A stretch of DNA of 64,000 bases from Microbacterium azadirachtae (GTDB taxonomy: Bacteria; Actinomycetota; Actinomycetes; Actinomycetales; Microbacteriaceae). Shown piece by piece: positions 43,995-52,719 of the stretch. The stretch spans positions 1-64,000 of the forward strand of contig NZ_JYIT01000078.1 of the NCBI RefSeq assembly GCF_000956545.1, written 5' to 3'. Each line of letters starts with the position of its first letter. Position 1 is the first letter of the stretch. The position numbers and the translations under genes are program-made. Below the pieces are notes generated by a model. It was not told where the DNA came from. It made no database searches and was given only the letters and a program-made list of their open reading frames with translations.

Positions 43995-44921
43995 ATGCAG
44001 AAGCCCCTCGCCGCCCTCACGCTCGCCGCCGCCACGATCCTCGCCCTCGCGGGCTGCTCCGCGACGGCGGATCCCGGATCGTCCTCCGGCGGCGGGACCA
44101 TCGCGGTGACGGCGTCGACCAACGTCTGGGGCGACATCGCGAAGGAGATCGGCGGCGAGCACGTCGAGGTCACCTCCGTCATCGCGTCGCTGTCGCAGGA
44201 TCCGCACGAGTACGAGGTCACCGCCGCCGATCAGCTGAAGGTGCGCGGGGCGAAGCTGATCCTGCAGAACGGGGGCGGCTACGACGCGTTCTTCGGCGAC
44301 CTGGTCTCGAAGTCGGGAAGCAAGGCACCGGTGGTCACCGCGGTGACGTTCGCGCCGAGCTGGCCGAAGGGCGAGGACGGGATGAAGACCGCCGAGGGCT
44401 TCAACGAGCACGTCTGGTACGACACGGCGGTCGTCGAGGACGTCGCGAAGAAGGTCGCCGACGAGCTGAGCGGGATCGACCCGGCGCACAAGGCGGACTT
44501 CGAGAAGAACCTGGCGACGTTCGAGACGGGGATCTCGGGGCTGAACTCCTCGCTCGCGACCATCAAGAGCGCGCACCAGGGTGAGAAGATCTTCGTCACC
44601 GAGCCGGTTCCGCTGTACCTCACGGACGCGGCGGGCCTGGTGAACGTCACTCCCGAGGCGTTCAGCCACGCGGTCGAAGAGGGGCAGGACGTCCCGCCCG
44701 CCACGCTGCTCGAGGCGACGAACCTCGTCGAGTCGGGCGACGTCAAGGCGCTGTTCGCCAACGCCCAGGCGGGAGGTGCCGAGACCACGAAGATCATCGG
44801 CGTCGCGAAGGAAAAGGGCGTGCCCGTCCAGGAGGTCACCGAGCTGGTGCCGGACGGCAAGACGTACCTGACCTGGATGAAGGACAACATCGACACGCTC
44901 TCGCGTAATCTCGACAAGTGA
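43995..44921 (+). CDS. znuA: Zinc ABC transporter substrate-binding lipoprotein
   Basis: A 308-residue cluster 9 (ZnuA/TroA) binding protein. The lipobox is LAGC after a hydrophobic leader. VTASTNVWGDIAKEIGGEHVEVTSVIASLSQDPHEYEVTAADQ is the cluster 9 opening; its His (DPHEYE) and the His in FNEHVWYD are zinc ligands. The His-rich loop of some ZnuAs is absent. It is first in a Zur-boxed operon and overlaps the ATPase gene (GTGA). Confidence 0.93.
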   Translation: MQKPLAALTLAAATILALAGCSATADPGSSSGGGTIAVTASTNVWGDIAKEIGGEHVEVTSVIASLSQDPHEYEVTAADQLKVRGAKLILQNGGGYDAFFGDLVSKSGSKAPVVTAVTFAPSWPKGEDGMKTAEGFNEHVWYDTAVVEDVAKKVADELSGIDPAHKADFEKNLATFETGISGLNSSLATIKSAHQGEKIFVTEPVPLYLTDAAGLVNVTPEAFSHAVEEGQDVPPATLLEATNLVESGDVKALFANAQAGGAETTKIIGVAKEKGVPVQEVTELVPDGKTYLTWMKDNIDTLSRNLDK

Positions 44922-45757
44922 CCTCTCCCGCCGCTTCTCCGGCCGCTCCGCTGCTGCGGATCCGCGGCGCAGGCATCCGCCGGGACGACCGGGAGCTGTG
45001 GAGCGGACTCGACCTCGACGTGGCCCCCGGCGAGCTCGTCGCGGTGCTCGGCCCCAGCGGGACGGGCAAGACCACCCTGCTGCGCGCGATCCTCGGCCTT
45101 CAGGGGCTCTCCGAGGGAACCATCGAGGCGGTGGGCCAGCCGGTGCGCCGGCGCGGGAACCGCCGCATCGGCTATCTCCCGCAGGCGCGACCACTGCCCG
45201 CCGAGACGTCGCTGCGAGGCCGCGACCTCGTCGCGCTCGGCGTCGACGGGCACCGGTTCGGCTTCCCGATCCCGCGGCGCGGCGACCGCGCCAGGGTCGA
45301 TGCGCTGGTCGCGGCGGTGGGCGCCCGGTCCTTCGCCGACCGCCCGGCAGGCACCCTCTCCGGCGGCGAGCAGCAGCGGCTGCGCGTGGGGCAGGCTCTT
45401 GCCGACGACCCCCGGCTGCTGCTCTGCGACGAGCCGCTGACGAGCCTCGATCTGGCCAACCAGCAGGCCGTCGTGGAGCTGATCGACCGGCATCGCCGCA
45501 CCGGCGCCGGCGTGCTGCTCGTCACCCACGACATCAACCCCGTGCTCGACATCGTCGACCGGATCCTGTACCTCGCGAACGGCCGCTTCACGCTCGGCAC
45601 CCCGCGGGAGGTGCTGACCACCCGCGTGCTCTCCGACCTCTACGGGGTTCCGGTGTTCGTGTCCCAAGTCGGCGGCCGGCTCGTCGTCGTCGGCGCGCCG
45701 GATGCGGAGAGCGCCGCGCACCACCACGACGGACCCGACGAGGAGCTGCACGCATGA
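44918..45757 (+). CDS. znuC: Zinc ABC transporter ATP-binding protein
   Basis: A 279-residue ATPase. Walker A GPSGTGKTT, signature LSGGEQQRLRVGQAL, Walker B LLLCDEPLTSLD and the switch His in LLVTHDINPVL are all present. PREVLTTRVLSDLYGVPVFV near the end is typical of the metal (ZnuC/MntB) class. It starts at GTG 44918, overlapping znuA, and overlaps the permease gene by 4 bp. Confidence 0.93.
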   Translation: MTSPAASPAAPLLRIRGAGIRRDDRELWSGLDLDVAPGELVAVLGPSGTGKTTLLRAILGLQGLSEGTIEAVGQPVRRRGNRRIGYLPQARPLPAETSLRGRDLVALGVDGHRFGFPIPRRGDRARVDALVAAVGARSFADRPAGTLSGGEQQRLRVGQALADDPRLLLCDEPLTSLDLANQQAVVELIDRHRRTGAGVLLVTHDINPVLDIVDRILYLANGRFTLGTPREVLTTRVLSDLYGVPVFVSQVGGRLVVVGAPDAESAAHHHDGPDEELHA

Positions 45758-46635
45758 ACCTCCCGGACATCGTCCAGGCCATGTTCGGCGGCCTGTCGCA
45801 GTACGGCGAGATCCTCGCCCTGGTCTCGAACTCGGTCTGGGCGGGAGCCGTGCTCGGTCTCGTCGGCGGCCTCATCGGCGTGTTCGTGATGCAGCGCGAC
45901 ATGGCCTTCGCCGTGCACGGCATCAGCGAGCTCTCCTTCGCCGGCGCCGCGGTCGCGCTGCTGGTGGGCGTCGATGTCGTCACCGGCTCGATCGTCGGAT
46001 CCCTCATTGCCGCGGCGATCATCGGCTGGCTGGGCGCCCGCGCGCGCGACCGCAACTCGATCATCGGCGTGCTCATGCCGTTCGGGCTGGGTGTCGGGAT
46101 CCTCGCCCTATCGCTCTACAACGGGCGTGCGGCAGGCCGGTTCAGCCTGCTGACCGGGCAGATCGTGTCGGTGCAGTCGGAGCAGCTGGGCTGGCTGACC
46201 GGGATCTGCGCGCTCGTGCTGCTGGGCCTGCTGATCATCTGGCGCCCGCTGCGCTTCGACTCCCTCGATCCGCAGTCCGCGGCCGCCCGCGGCGTTCCCA
46301 CGGTCGGCGTCTCGTTCGCCTTCATGCTGCTGCTCGGCCTCGTGGTCGCGGTCGCCGTGCACATCATCGGCGCGCTGCTGGTGATGGCGCTCGTGGTGAC
46401 CCCGGCCGCCGCGGCGATGCGGGTGCGCTCAGGCCCTCTGGCCGTGCCGGTGCTGGCGGCCGTCTTCGGCGTGGTCTCCGCGGTCGGCGGCATCCTCCTG
46501 GCGGTGATGGGCACGCTGCCGGTGAGCCCGTACATCACGACGGTCTCGTTCGCGATCTACCTCGTCTGCCGCGCGATCGGATCCCGGCGGGATCGTGTCG
46601 TGCGCGCGGCCCCGGCCCCGGCGCGCACCGAATGA
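45754..46635 (+). CDS. znuB: Zinc ABC transporter permease
   Basis: A 293-residue ABC-3 family membrane subunit with about nine hydrophobic segments. FVMQRDMAFAVHGISELSFAGAAVALLVG and HIIGALLVMALVVTPAAAAMRVRSGP are diagnostic of ZnuB-type permeases. ATGA overlaps on both sides place it firmly in the znuACB-yibE/F operon. Confidence 0.92.
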   Translation: MNLPDIVQAMFGGLSQYGEILALVSNSVWAGAVLGLVGGLIGVFVMQRDMAFAVHGISELSFAGAAVALLVGVDVVTGSIVGSLIAAAIIGWLGARARDRNSIIGVLMPFGLGVGILALSLYNGRAAGRFSLLTGQIVSVQSEQLGWLTGICALVLLGLLIIWRPLRFDSLDPQSAAARGVPTVGVSFAFMLLLGLVVAVAVHIIGALLVMALVVTPAAAAMRVRSGPLAVPVLAAVFGVVSAVGGILLAVMGTLPVSPYITTVSFAIYLVCRAIGSRRDRVVRAAPAPARTE

Positions 46636-48026
46636 GCGCACACGGGCACGGGCATGACTCCGCGGCGCTCCGGCACGTCGAGGTGGCTCGGACGCCGAAA
46701 CGCATCCTGCTCGCGGTGCTGATCGTCGTCGGCGTGGCGACGATCGCCGGGCTGCTGCTACTCTGGCCGTCCGCGGAGCGTCCCGGAGGGACCCCGACGT
46801 CCGGCTCCTCGGTCGCGAAGACCACGTACCCGACCGGCGAGATCCTGCGGATGTCCGACTGCGCGACACCCGGGCCGCCGGCACCCTCGGGCGGCGGGAC
46901 GGGCTCCGGCGCGACCGGCGGATCCGGTGCGGGAGGAGCATCTCCCGCGGCCTGCGCGATCGCGCAGGTCAGGATCGAGGACGGCGCCCGTGCGGGCGAG
47001 ACGGTCAGGATCATGCTGAACGGTCCGTTCGCCCGCGCCGGCCTGCACCCCGGCGACCGGCTCGAGCTGATGGTGATCGCCCTGCCCACGCATTCGAGCA
47101 TCGTGCAGCCGGGCGGCGTGGATCCGGGGATCTCGGCGTTCGGCGTGGTCAGGACCGTCCCGCTGGCCGTGTGGGTCGGGCTGTTCGCCCTGGTCGTGAT
47201 CGTCGTCGGGCTCCTGCGCGGACTGCTCGCCCTCGTCGGGCTGGTGTTCAGCGGCGCGATGATCGTGATGTTCCTGCTGCCCGCCCTGCTGCACGCGGAG
47301 CCCGCCATGGCGGTCGCCCTCGTCGGCGCGTCCGCGATCCTCTACGTCGTGCTCTATCTCGCGCACGGGCTGTCCCTGCGCACCAGCGCGGCTCTCGCGG
47401 GCACGCTCGCGGGAGTCGCGATCACCGCGATCCTGGCGCAGCTGGCGGTCGGCACCACCCGGCTCAGCGGCATCGACGAGAGCGCCGGCTTCCTGGCCCC
47501 GATGGTGCCGCAGGTCGACTTCCAGGGCCTGCTCACGTGCGCGATCATCATCGCGGGCCTGGGCGTGCTCAACGACGTGACCATCACGCAGAGCTCGGCC
47601 GTGTGGGAGCTGCGCGCCGTCGCCCCGGAGCTCTCCCGGCGGCAGCTGTTCGGCCGCGCGATGCGCATCGGACGCGATCACATCGCCTCCACGATCTACA
47701 CGATCGTGTTCGCCTACGTCGGGGCGTCGCTGAGCGTCGTGCTGCTCCTCTACGTCTACGACCAGCCGATGATGAACATGCTCGGGCTCGAGGACATCGC
47801 GACGGAGATCGTCCGCACCCTCTGCAGCGGCATCGGGCTCGTGCTCGCGGTGCCTCTCACCACGGCCATCGCGGTCGCGCTCCTGCCTCCCCGCTCGGCC
47901 GTGACGGGGGAGTCCCTCCCCGCGCCGCTCGGCGAGGACGACGCCGACACCGTGGAGTGGCTGCGCACGCTGCGCACCGTCGAGGCGCCGACGATCGTGG
48001 CGCCGGATCCGCGTACGGGCGGCTAG
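46632..48026 (+). CDS. YibE/F-like integral membrane protein
   Basis: A 464-residue YibE/F-family protein. The N-terminus MSAHGHGHDSAALRHVEV is His-rich and could bind zinc. Helix 1 is near residues 24-46. An extracytoplasmic domain (residues 50-170) has a TCATPG-like loop with two Cys and the GP-x-GGG low-complexity run. C-terminal helices include LVGLVFSGAMIVMFLLPALLHAEPAMAVALVGASAILYVVLYLAHGLS and GLGVLNDVTITQSSAVWELR, the conserved YibE/F core. Function of the family is unsettled. Overlap with znuB by ATGA and control by the same Zur box suggest a role in zinc uptake or delivery. Confidence 0.85.
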   Translation: MSAHGHGHDSAALRHVEVARTPKRILLAVLIVVGVATIAGLLLLWPSAERPGGTPTSGSSVAKTTYPTGEILRMSDCATPGPPAPSGGGTGSGATGGSGAGGASPAACAIAQVRIEDGARAGETVRIMLNGPFARAGLHPGDRLELMVIALPTHSSIVQPGGVDPGISAFGVVRTVPLAVWVGLFALVVIVVGLLRGLLALVGLVFSGAMIVMFLLPALLHAEPAMAVALVGASAILYVVLYLAHGLSLRTSAALAGTLAGVAITAILAQLAVGTTRLSGIDESAGFLAPMVPQVDFQGLLTCAIIIAGLGVLNDVTITQSSAVWELRAVAPELSRRQLFGRAMRIGRDHIASTIYTIVFAYVGASLSVVLLLYVYDQPMMNMLGLEDIATEIVRTLCSGIGLVLAVPLTTAIAVALLPPRSAVTGESLPAPLGEDDADTVEWLRTLRTVEAPTIVAPDPRTGG

Positions 48027-48709
48027 GCGACAGGCTCTCCGTAGAGCGCTGCGACGTCCTGCGAGCTGACCCAGCGCGAGTACGTCGGATCCTGCGGCCA
48101 GCCGTCCGGCACGTCCTGCCACTCCTCCTGGCGGCCGTAGGGCAGCACGTCGGAGATCGCGAACGCGACGCTGAAGCGCTCGGCGCCGCGGCCGTCGGTG
48201 TGCCACGTGCGGTAGACGTCGTCCCCGTCGCGCAGGAACACGTTGAAGCCGAAGCCCTCTCCCGGGCCCGCGTCCACGTCGGCGCCGAAGGACGACTCCG
48301 CCGACGAGTACCAGGTCATCCGGTTCCCGACGCGCTTCTTGTAGGCGAGGATCTCGTCCATCGGTCCGTTCGTGACGATCACGAAGCGGGCGTCCTGCGC
48401 CTCGATGTGCCCCGTGCGGGTCCACTGGGAGGTGAGGCCGGTGCAGCCCTGGCACTGCCAGGTCGCGCCGTCCGTCCACATGTGGTGGTAGGTGACCAGC
48501 TGGCTCTTGCCCTCGAACACGTCGGCCAGGCTCACCCGGCTGCCGTCCTCGGCGATGAGCGTGTACGGCGGCAGCTTGACGGCGGGCAGCCGCCGCCGGG
48601 CGGCCGCGATCGCGTCCTGCTCCCGGGTCGCGGCCTTCTCGCGGATCCGCAGCTGCGCGAGCTCTTCGCGCCAGGTCTGCTCGTCGACGACAGGGGGCAG
48701 AGCGGTCAT
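48023..48709 (-). CDS. DUF899 thioredoxin-like protein
   Basis: A 228-residue member of the DUF899 (thioredoxin-like, dithiol-disulfide isomerase-annotated) family. LADVFEGKSQLVTYHHMWTD followed by CQGCTGLTSQWTRTGHIEA gives a C-x-x-C pair. YSSAESSFGADVDAGPGEGFGFNVFLRDGDDVYRTWHTDGRG is the family core. GGAGG precedes the ATG. It diverges from a TetR gene across a region with two matching operators, and its stop overlaps the stop of the convergent yibE/F gene by a few bases. Confidence 0.85.
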   Translation of the reverse strand: MTALPPVVDEQTWREELAQLRIREKAATREQDAIAAARRRLPAVKLPPYTLIAEDGSRVSLADVFEGKSQLVTYHHMWTDGATWQCQGCTGLTSQWTRTGHIEAQDARFVIVTNGPMDEILAYKKRVGNRMTWYSSAESSFGADVDAGPGEGFGFNVFLRDGDDVYRTWHTDGRGAERFSVAFAISDVLPYGRQEEWQDVPDGWPQDPTYSRWVSSQDVAALYGEPVA

Positions 48710-48748
48710 GACATCCTCCGATGGTCGGTTCCGGTCGCTCGGGCGCCG

Positions 48749-48767
48749 ATGTTCACGGCGTCCACAT
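48749..48767. promoter_or_regulatory. TetR operator 1
   Basis: ATGTTCACGGCGTCCACAT fits the dyad ATGTnnACnnnGTnnACAT exactly. It lies between the divergent DUF899 and TetR genes. Confidence 0.7.
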
Positions 48768-48772
48768 CTGCT

Positions 48773-48791
48773 ATGTTCACACCGTACACAT
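48773..48791. promoter_or_regulatory. TetR operator 2
   Basis: ATGTTCACACCGTACACAT has the same dyad as operator 1, with its centre 24 bp further on. Confidence 0.7.
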
Positions 48792-48827
48792 CGCCCCGGC
48801 GACGACTCAAGAGGGGGAGGGGATCCG

Positions 48828-49409
48828 ATGGCCTACCATCACGGGGATCTCGCCACCGCCCTCGTCGAGGCGGCCGTCGCGCTCGGCCGCGAAGGCGGGC
48901 CGGCGGCGATCACGATCCGCGAGGCCACGCGGCGCACCGGGGTCTCGCCGAACGCCGCGTACCGGCACTTCCCGAACCGGGCGGCCCTCCTGGACGCGGC
49001 CGCGACGGCGATCCAGCAGGGGCTCGCCGCGGCGATGACCGACGCCCCCGAGCGATCGCCCGCCGAGCGCCTGCACCGGATCGGCGCCGCCTACATCGAG
49101 TTCGCCCTCGACGAGCCGGGCTGGTTCGGCGTGGTCTTCTTCGGGATCCGCCCGCCGGAGCCGGCGACCACGGCGCAGGCGCCGGCGTTCCGGGCGCTGA
49201 CGGCGGCCCTCGACGATCTGGTCGCCGACGGTGCGCTGCCCGAGGCGCAGCGCGACGACGCGGCCTGGGCATGCTGGGCCACGGTGCACGGGTTCGCCGA
49301 GCTGTGCCTGCGCGGCCCGCTGGCGGGGCTGGACCGCGCGGAGCAGAGCCGGCGCGGCGATGCCGCGATCCGCGCGGTGATCGCGGGGATCCAGGTCGGC
49401 GCCGGGTGA
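48828..49409 (+). CDS. TetR/AcrR-family regulator
   Basis: A 193-residue regulator. The N-terminal helix-turn-helix is ITIREATRRTGVSPNAAYRHFPNRAALLDAAA, a standard TetR pattern; the rest is a helical ligand domain related to the WHG/TetR_C group (EPGWFGVVFFGIRPPE). GGGGGAGGGG precedes the ATG. It probably represses itself and the divergent DUF899 gene through two identical-form operators. Confidence 0.9.
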   Translation: MAYHHGDLATALVEAAVALGREGGPAAITIREATRRTGVSPNAAYRHFPNRAALLDAAATAIQQGLAAAMTDAPERSPAERLHRIGAAYIEFALDEPGWFGVVFFGIRPPEPATTAQAPAFRALTAALDDLVADGALPEAQRDDAAWACWATVHGFAELCLRGPLAGLDRAEQSRRGDAAIRAVIAGIQVGAG

Positions 49410-49491
49410 CGGGGCGCTGCAGGGCTCGTCTCCCGCATGCGCATCGCCGGACATCCGCCGATCGTTCCGCGCCCGCGTCGCGCCGGCCCTG

Positions 49492-49519
49492 TCGACACAA
49501 GGGAAGCCCGGGTTAGGAT
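49492..49519 (+). promoter_or_regulatory. Promoter of the DivIVA-like gene
   Basis: TCGACA (49492-49497) and TAGGAT (49514-49519) are spaced by 16 bp. They predict a transcript start near 49526 and a leader of about 120 nt; the remaining 49526-49648 holds no further gene. Confidence 0.5.
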
Positions 49520-49648
49520 CGTCAGGACTCGCGCGGACCACGGCCCTGCACCCAAGGACGCCGGACGACGCGAATCCCCCTCCGCATCCATCCTCCCCGG
49601 CACTCCCCCTGCCAGGGCGTGGGAGGGGTGAGCAGAAAGGCGCTGCCC

Positions 49649-50974
49649 GTGGCCGAGGCGACCGAGAACCGTGCATCCCAGGAGCAGCCGCCGCAGGGCG
49701 ACTTCTTCGATCAGCTCCTCGATTCGCCGTCGAGCCAGCAGGCCTTCACGATCGGCTTCCGCGGATACGACAAGGCGGAGGTCGACGCGCACCTCACCGC
49801 CCTCAAGGAGGAGCTGCGCCGCGCGACCGACTCGAGCGCCCAGACCGACGCCCACCTGCGCGGTGAGCTGGACAAGGCGTCCGAGAAGCACCGCCGCGAG
49901 CTCGAGAAGGCCACCGCCGCCCATGAGGAGCGGGCCGCGAAGCTCGAGGCCGATCTGGCTGCCGCGAACGCGAAGATCGCCGAGTCCGCCCAGCAGATCC
50001 AGTCGCTGAGCACGGCGCTCGCCGGATCCCAGGAGGACATCGACGAGGCCACGTCGCGGTCGCAGTTCGAGACCGTGCTGCGCGTCGCCGAGGAGCAGGC
50101 CAGCGTGCTCATCCAGAACGCCGCGGTGCAGGCGGAGCGCCTGCTCGAGGCCGCGCGGGACGAGGCGGCCGCCAAGCGCGCCGAGCTCGACGCCGACGTC
50201 GCACGCATCACGGCGCAGGCCGAGCGCGACGCCGACCAGGTGCGCCTCAAGATGGAGACCGAGTTCACCGCGCACACCGCTCAGGTCGAGCGCGAGGCCG
50301 CGCACGCGGCGGAGAAGGTGAACCACGCCGAGCAGGAGGCGCACTCGATCCGCACCGAGGCCGAGAAGGGCGCTGCGGCCCTGCGGGCGATGGTCACCCG
50401 CGAGACCACGGACCTGCGCGTCGCCGCCGAGCGCGAGGTGCGGGAGATGAACGCGCGCGTGCTGGAGATGGAGGAGTCGCTCACCCGCCGCCAGGACGAC
50501 GCGCAGCAGGAGTTCCTCGTGCTGCACAACCAGGCCGTCGCGCACGCGGAGCGCATCACCGTCGACGCGAACGAGCAGGTCGCCGCGGCCCTGGCCCACG
50601 CCGAGCGGATCTCGGCGAAGGCCGACGACTACGAGCGGCTGATGCGCTCGCAGGCCCAGGCGATCGAGGCCGAGGCGCAGGTGCGCGCTCGCGAGACGCT
50701 CGACCGTGCCCGCACCAAGTCGCAGAAGATCGTCGACATGGTCACCGCGCACACCGCGAACGTCGTGCGCGATGCAGACGACCGGGCCCGCCAGCTGCGC
50801 TGGCAGCAGCAGCAGCTCACGAGCTTCATGGCCGAGGTGCGCGAGCTGATCCGCCCCGACGGCGCGCTCGGCAGCGAGGCATCCGGATCCGCCCCCGCGG
50901 CCGAGGACGACAAGGCGTCCGAGGCGCCCGCGGCGTCCGAGGCCGAGTCGCCCGCGGAGGACGCCGAGGCCTGA
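49649..50974 (+). CDS. DivIVA-domain coiled-coil protein
   Basis: A 441-residue cytoplasmic protein. FTIGFRGYDKAEVDAHLTAL near residue 38 is a DivIVA N-terminal motif, the membrane-curvature-binding part of Wag31/DivIVA proteins. Residues 55-390 are a nearly continuous coiled coil rich in Ala, Glu and Arg, broken by short hinges. The last 45 residues are acidic and disordered. Compared with Wag31 (about 260-300 residues) the coil is much longer, like the large DivIVA-related scaffolds of actinobacterial tips. The GTG at 49649 has AGAAAGG 8 nt upstream; a GTG at 49628 is an alternative. A role in polar growth or division scaffolding is inference. Confidence 0.85.
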   Translation: MAEATENRASQEQPPQGDFFDQLLDSPSSQQAFTIGFRGYDKAEVDAHLTALKEELRRATDSSAQTDAHLRGELDKASEKHRRELEKATAAHEERAAKLEADLAAANAKIAESAQQIQSLSTALAGSQEDIDEATSRSQFETVLRVAEEQASVLIQNAAVQAERLLEAARDEAAAKRAELDADVARITAQAERDADQVRLKMETEFTAHTAQVEREAAHAAEKVNHAEQEAHSIRTEAEKGAAALRAMVTRETTDLRVAAEREVREMNARVLEMEESLTRRQDDAQQEFLVLHNQAVAHAERITVDANEQVAAALAHAERISAKADDYERLMRSQAQAIEAEAQVRARETLDRARTKSQKIVDMVTAHTANVVRDADDRARQLRWQQQQLTSFMAEVRELIRPDGALGSEASGSAPAAEDDKASEAPAASEAESPAEDAEA

Positions 50975-50994
50975 TCCGGGCGCGAGCGCGCCGG

Positions 50995-51040
50995 GATGGA
51001 AAACGCCGCTGCCGGGTGCCCCGGGGCGGCGTTTTCCATC
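50995..51040. repeat. Palindromic element family B, copy B3 (46 bp)
   Basis: GATGGAAAACGCCGCT and GGCGGCGTTTTCCATC are 16-bp arms, with one mismatch, around a 14-nt centre whose sequence differs completely from B1/B2. The T-to-C change on one arm is matched by A-to-G on the other, so pairing is kept. Confidence 0.8.
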
Positions 51041-51067
51041 TTCTGGCGCGGTTCCGCATCCCGGCGA

Positions 51068-51113
51068 GATGGTTTTCGCAGGTTCCGCGAGGCTGGCGGC
51101 GGGGTTTTCCATC
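51068..51113. repeat. Palindromic element family B, degenerate copy B4 (46 bp)
   Basis: The right arm is a clear family B end (GGGGTTTTCCATC). The left begins GATGGTTTTCGC, so its A-run is replaced by T. Pairing is partial but the 46-bp length is exact. It lies 27 bp after B3 between the DivIVA-like and Zur-like genes; the whole gap 50975-51239 is non-coding. Confidence 0.6.
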
Positions 51114-51227
51114 CCGTGACGACGACGCTCGGGGCGGAACCGGCACGCGGCCTCCCGGGCAGTATCCCCCCGGGGCGCTCGGAGGTTGCGGATATCCCGC
51201 TCCCAGCCGCACGCCAGCGGGTCGCTC

Positions 51228-51233
51228 TAGACT
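51228..51233 (+). promoter_or_regulatory. Leaderless promoter of the Fur-family regulator
   Basis: TAGACT, 6 nt, then ATG at 51240. Confidence 0.6.
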
Positions 51234-51239
51234 CGAGGC

Positions 51240-51638
51240 ATGGCCCAGCGGAACACGTGGCAGCGCGAACGCGTGCGCGAGGAGCTCTCGGACGCCCCCG
51301 GCTTCGTGAGCGCTCAGACGCTGCACGCGACCCTGCGCGAGGCCAACACCGGCATCGGCCTCGCCACCGTGTACCGCGCTCTCGCGGGCCTGGCCGCGTC
51401 CGGCGAGGCGGACTCGCTGCAGAGCCCCGAGGGGGAGGCGCTGTACCGCGCGTGCCGCAGCGCGGGGCACCACCATCATCTGATCTGCCGATCCTGCGGC
51501 CGGACGGTCGAGATCGAGGCCACCGACGTCGAGCAGTGGGCGCAGCGCACCGCCGCCCAGCACGGCTTCCGCGACGCGGAGCACGTGGTCGACATCTTCG
51601 GACTGTGCGCGAGCTGCGCCGACGCCGCTCAGGAGTGA
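51240..51638 (+). CDS. Fur-family regulator, Zur-like
   Basis: A 132-residue Fur protein. The DNA-binding part has FVSAQTLHATLREANTGIGLATVYRALAGLA. HHHHLICRSCGRTVEIEA holds sensory-site histidines and the first structural-zinc C-x-x-C; FGLCASCADAA holds the second. Its place just upstream of a YraQ-type permease and a His-rich TIGR03943 protein, and the Zur-boxed znu operon 7 kb away, suggest it is Zur. No Zur box is visible in front of this gene. A leaderless-type start is predicted. Confidence 0.9.
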   Translation: MAQRNTWQRERVREELSDAPGFVSAQTLHATLREANTGIGLATVYRALAGLAASGEADSLQSPEGEALYRACRSAGHHHHLICRSCGRTVEIEATDVEQWAQRTAAQHGFRDAEHVVDIFGLCASCADAAQE

Positions 51639-51645
51639 TCCCCGC

Positions 51646-52719
51646 GTGACCCTGACCACCCCCGGCCGCCGTGCGACCGCCGCGCGAGACGGGGCGGCGA
51701 CGCCGCACGCCCTGCGCACGCCGCCGCCGCGGCTGACGGGGCGCACGGCCCTCATCGGCGCCGTGATCGGCGTCGTCGTGGTCGGCGCCCTGATCGCGAT
51801 CGACGCGCTGGCGCCGCACCTCTTCTCCGCCCGCCTGCCCAACCGCCTGCAGGACGGCCTGACGCTGTCGCTCAGCGTGCTGTTCGAGGCGCTGCCGTTC
51901 GTGATCCTCGGCGTGGTGCTCTCGATCGCCGTGCAGGTGTGGCTGCCCGCCGGCGTCATCGAGCGCGTGCTGCCGAAGCGCGGATGGGCTCGCCGCGCGG
52001 TGCTGTCGCTGCTGGGCATGCTCATCCCGGTCTGCGAGTGCGGCAACGTGCCGTTCGCGCGTGGACTCATGATGCGCGGCCTCGGGCCCGCCGAGGCCCT
52101 GACGTTCCTCATCGCGGCGCCGATCGTGAACCCGATCGTCATCCTCACCACCCACGCGGCGTTCGGCTTCGACGGCGGCATCCTCGTCGCGCGCCTCGTC
52201 GGCGGCTACCTCGTCGCGAACCTCATCGGCTGGGTGTACAGCCGGCACCCGGATCCGGACGCGCTGCTGACCGCGCGGTTCCGCGACACGTGCGACGTCG
52301 TCGTGCACGAGCAGGGATCGGGCATCCGGCGCAGTCTCGCCCAGTTCCTCATCGAGCTGCGCGCGGTGATGCCGGCCCTGATCGTCGGATCCGCGCTCGC
52401 CGGCGCCGTGCAGGTGCTGGTGCCGCGCGACGTGCTGCTCGCGATCGGATCCAATCCGCTGCTGTCGGTGGTCGCGATGATCGCCCTCGCGATCTCGGTC
52501 GCGATCTGCTCGAACGTCGACTCGTTCTTCGCGCTGTCGTTCGCGTCGACGTTCTCGCCGGGCGCGATCGTCGCCTTCCTCCTGGTCGGCCCGCTCGTGG
52601 ACATCAAGATGATGGCGCTGCTGCGCACCACGTTCACCGCGCGCACGCTCGCCGGGATCGTCGGCATCGTGATCCTGTTCGGCTTCGCCCTGGGGATCGG
52701 GGTGAACGTCTTTGCGTGA
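51646..52719 (+). CDS. YraQ/UPF0718-type permease
   Basis: A 357-residue membrane protein of the UPF0718 (DUF318) permease family, with two groups of helices. LLGMLIPVCECGNVPFARGLMMRGLGPAEALTFLIAAPIVNPIVILTTHAAFGF is the family core, with a Cys-x-Cys possibly binding a metal; a related segment (AICSNVDSFFALSFASTFSPGAIVAFLLVGPLVDIKMMALL) begins the second half. It starts at GTG 51646, 7 bp after the regulator stop. Partners of this family are TIGR03943 proteins, as here. A metal (zinc) transport role is inferred from context. Confidence 0.85.
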   Translation: MTLTTPGRRATAARDGAATPHALRTPPPRLTGRTALIGAVIGVVVVGALIAIDALAPHLFSARLPNRLQDGLTLSLSVLFEALPFVILGVVLSIAVQVWLPAGVIERVLPKRGWARRAVLSLLGMLIPVCECGNVPFARGLMMRGLGPAEALTFLIAAPIVNPIVILTTHAAFGFDGGILVARLVGGYLVANLIGWVYSRHPDPDALLTARFRDTCDVVVHEQGSGIRRSLAQFLIELRAVMPALIVGSALAGAVQVLVPRDVLLAIGSNPLLSVVAMIALAISVAICSNVDSFFALSFASTFSPGAIVAFLLVGPLVDIKMMALLRTTFTARTLAGIVGIVILFGFALGIGVNVFA

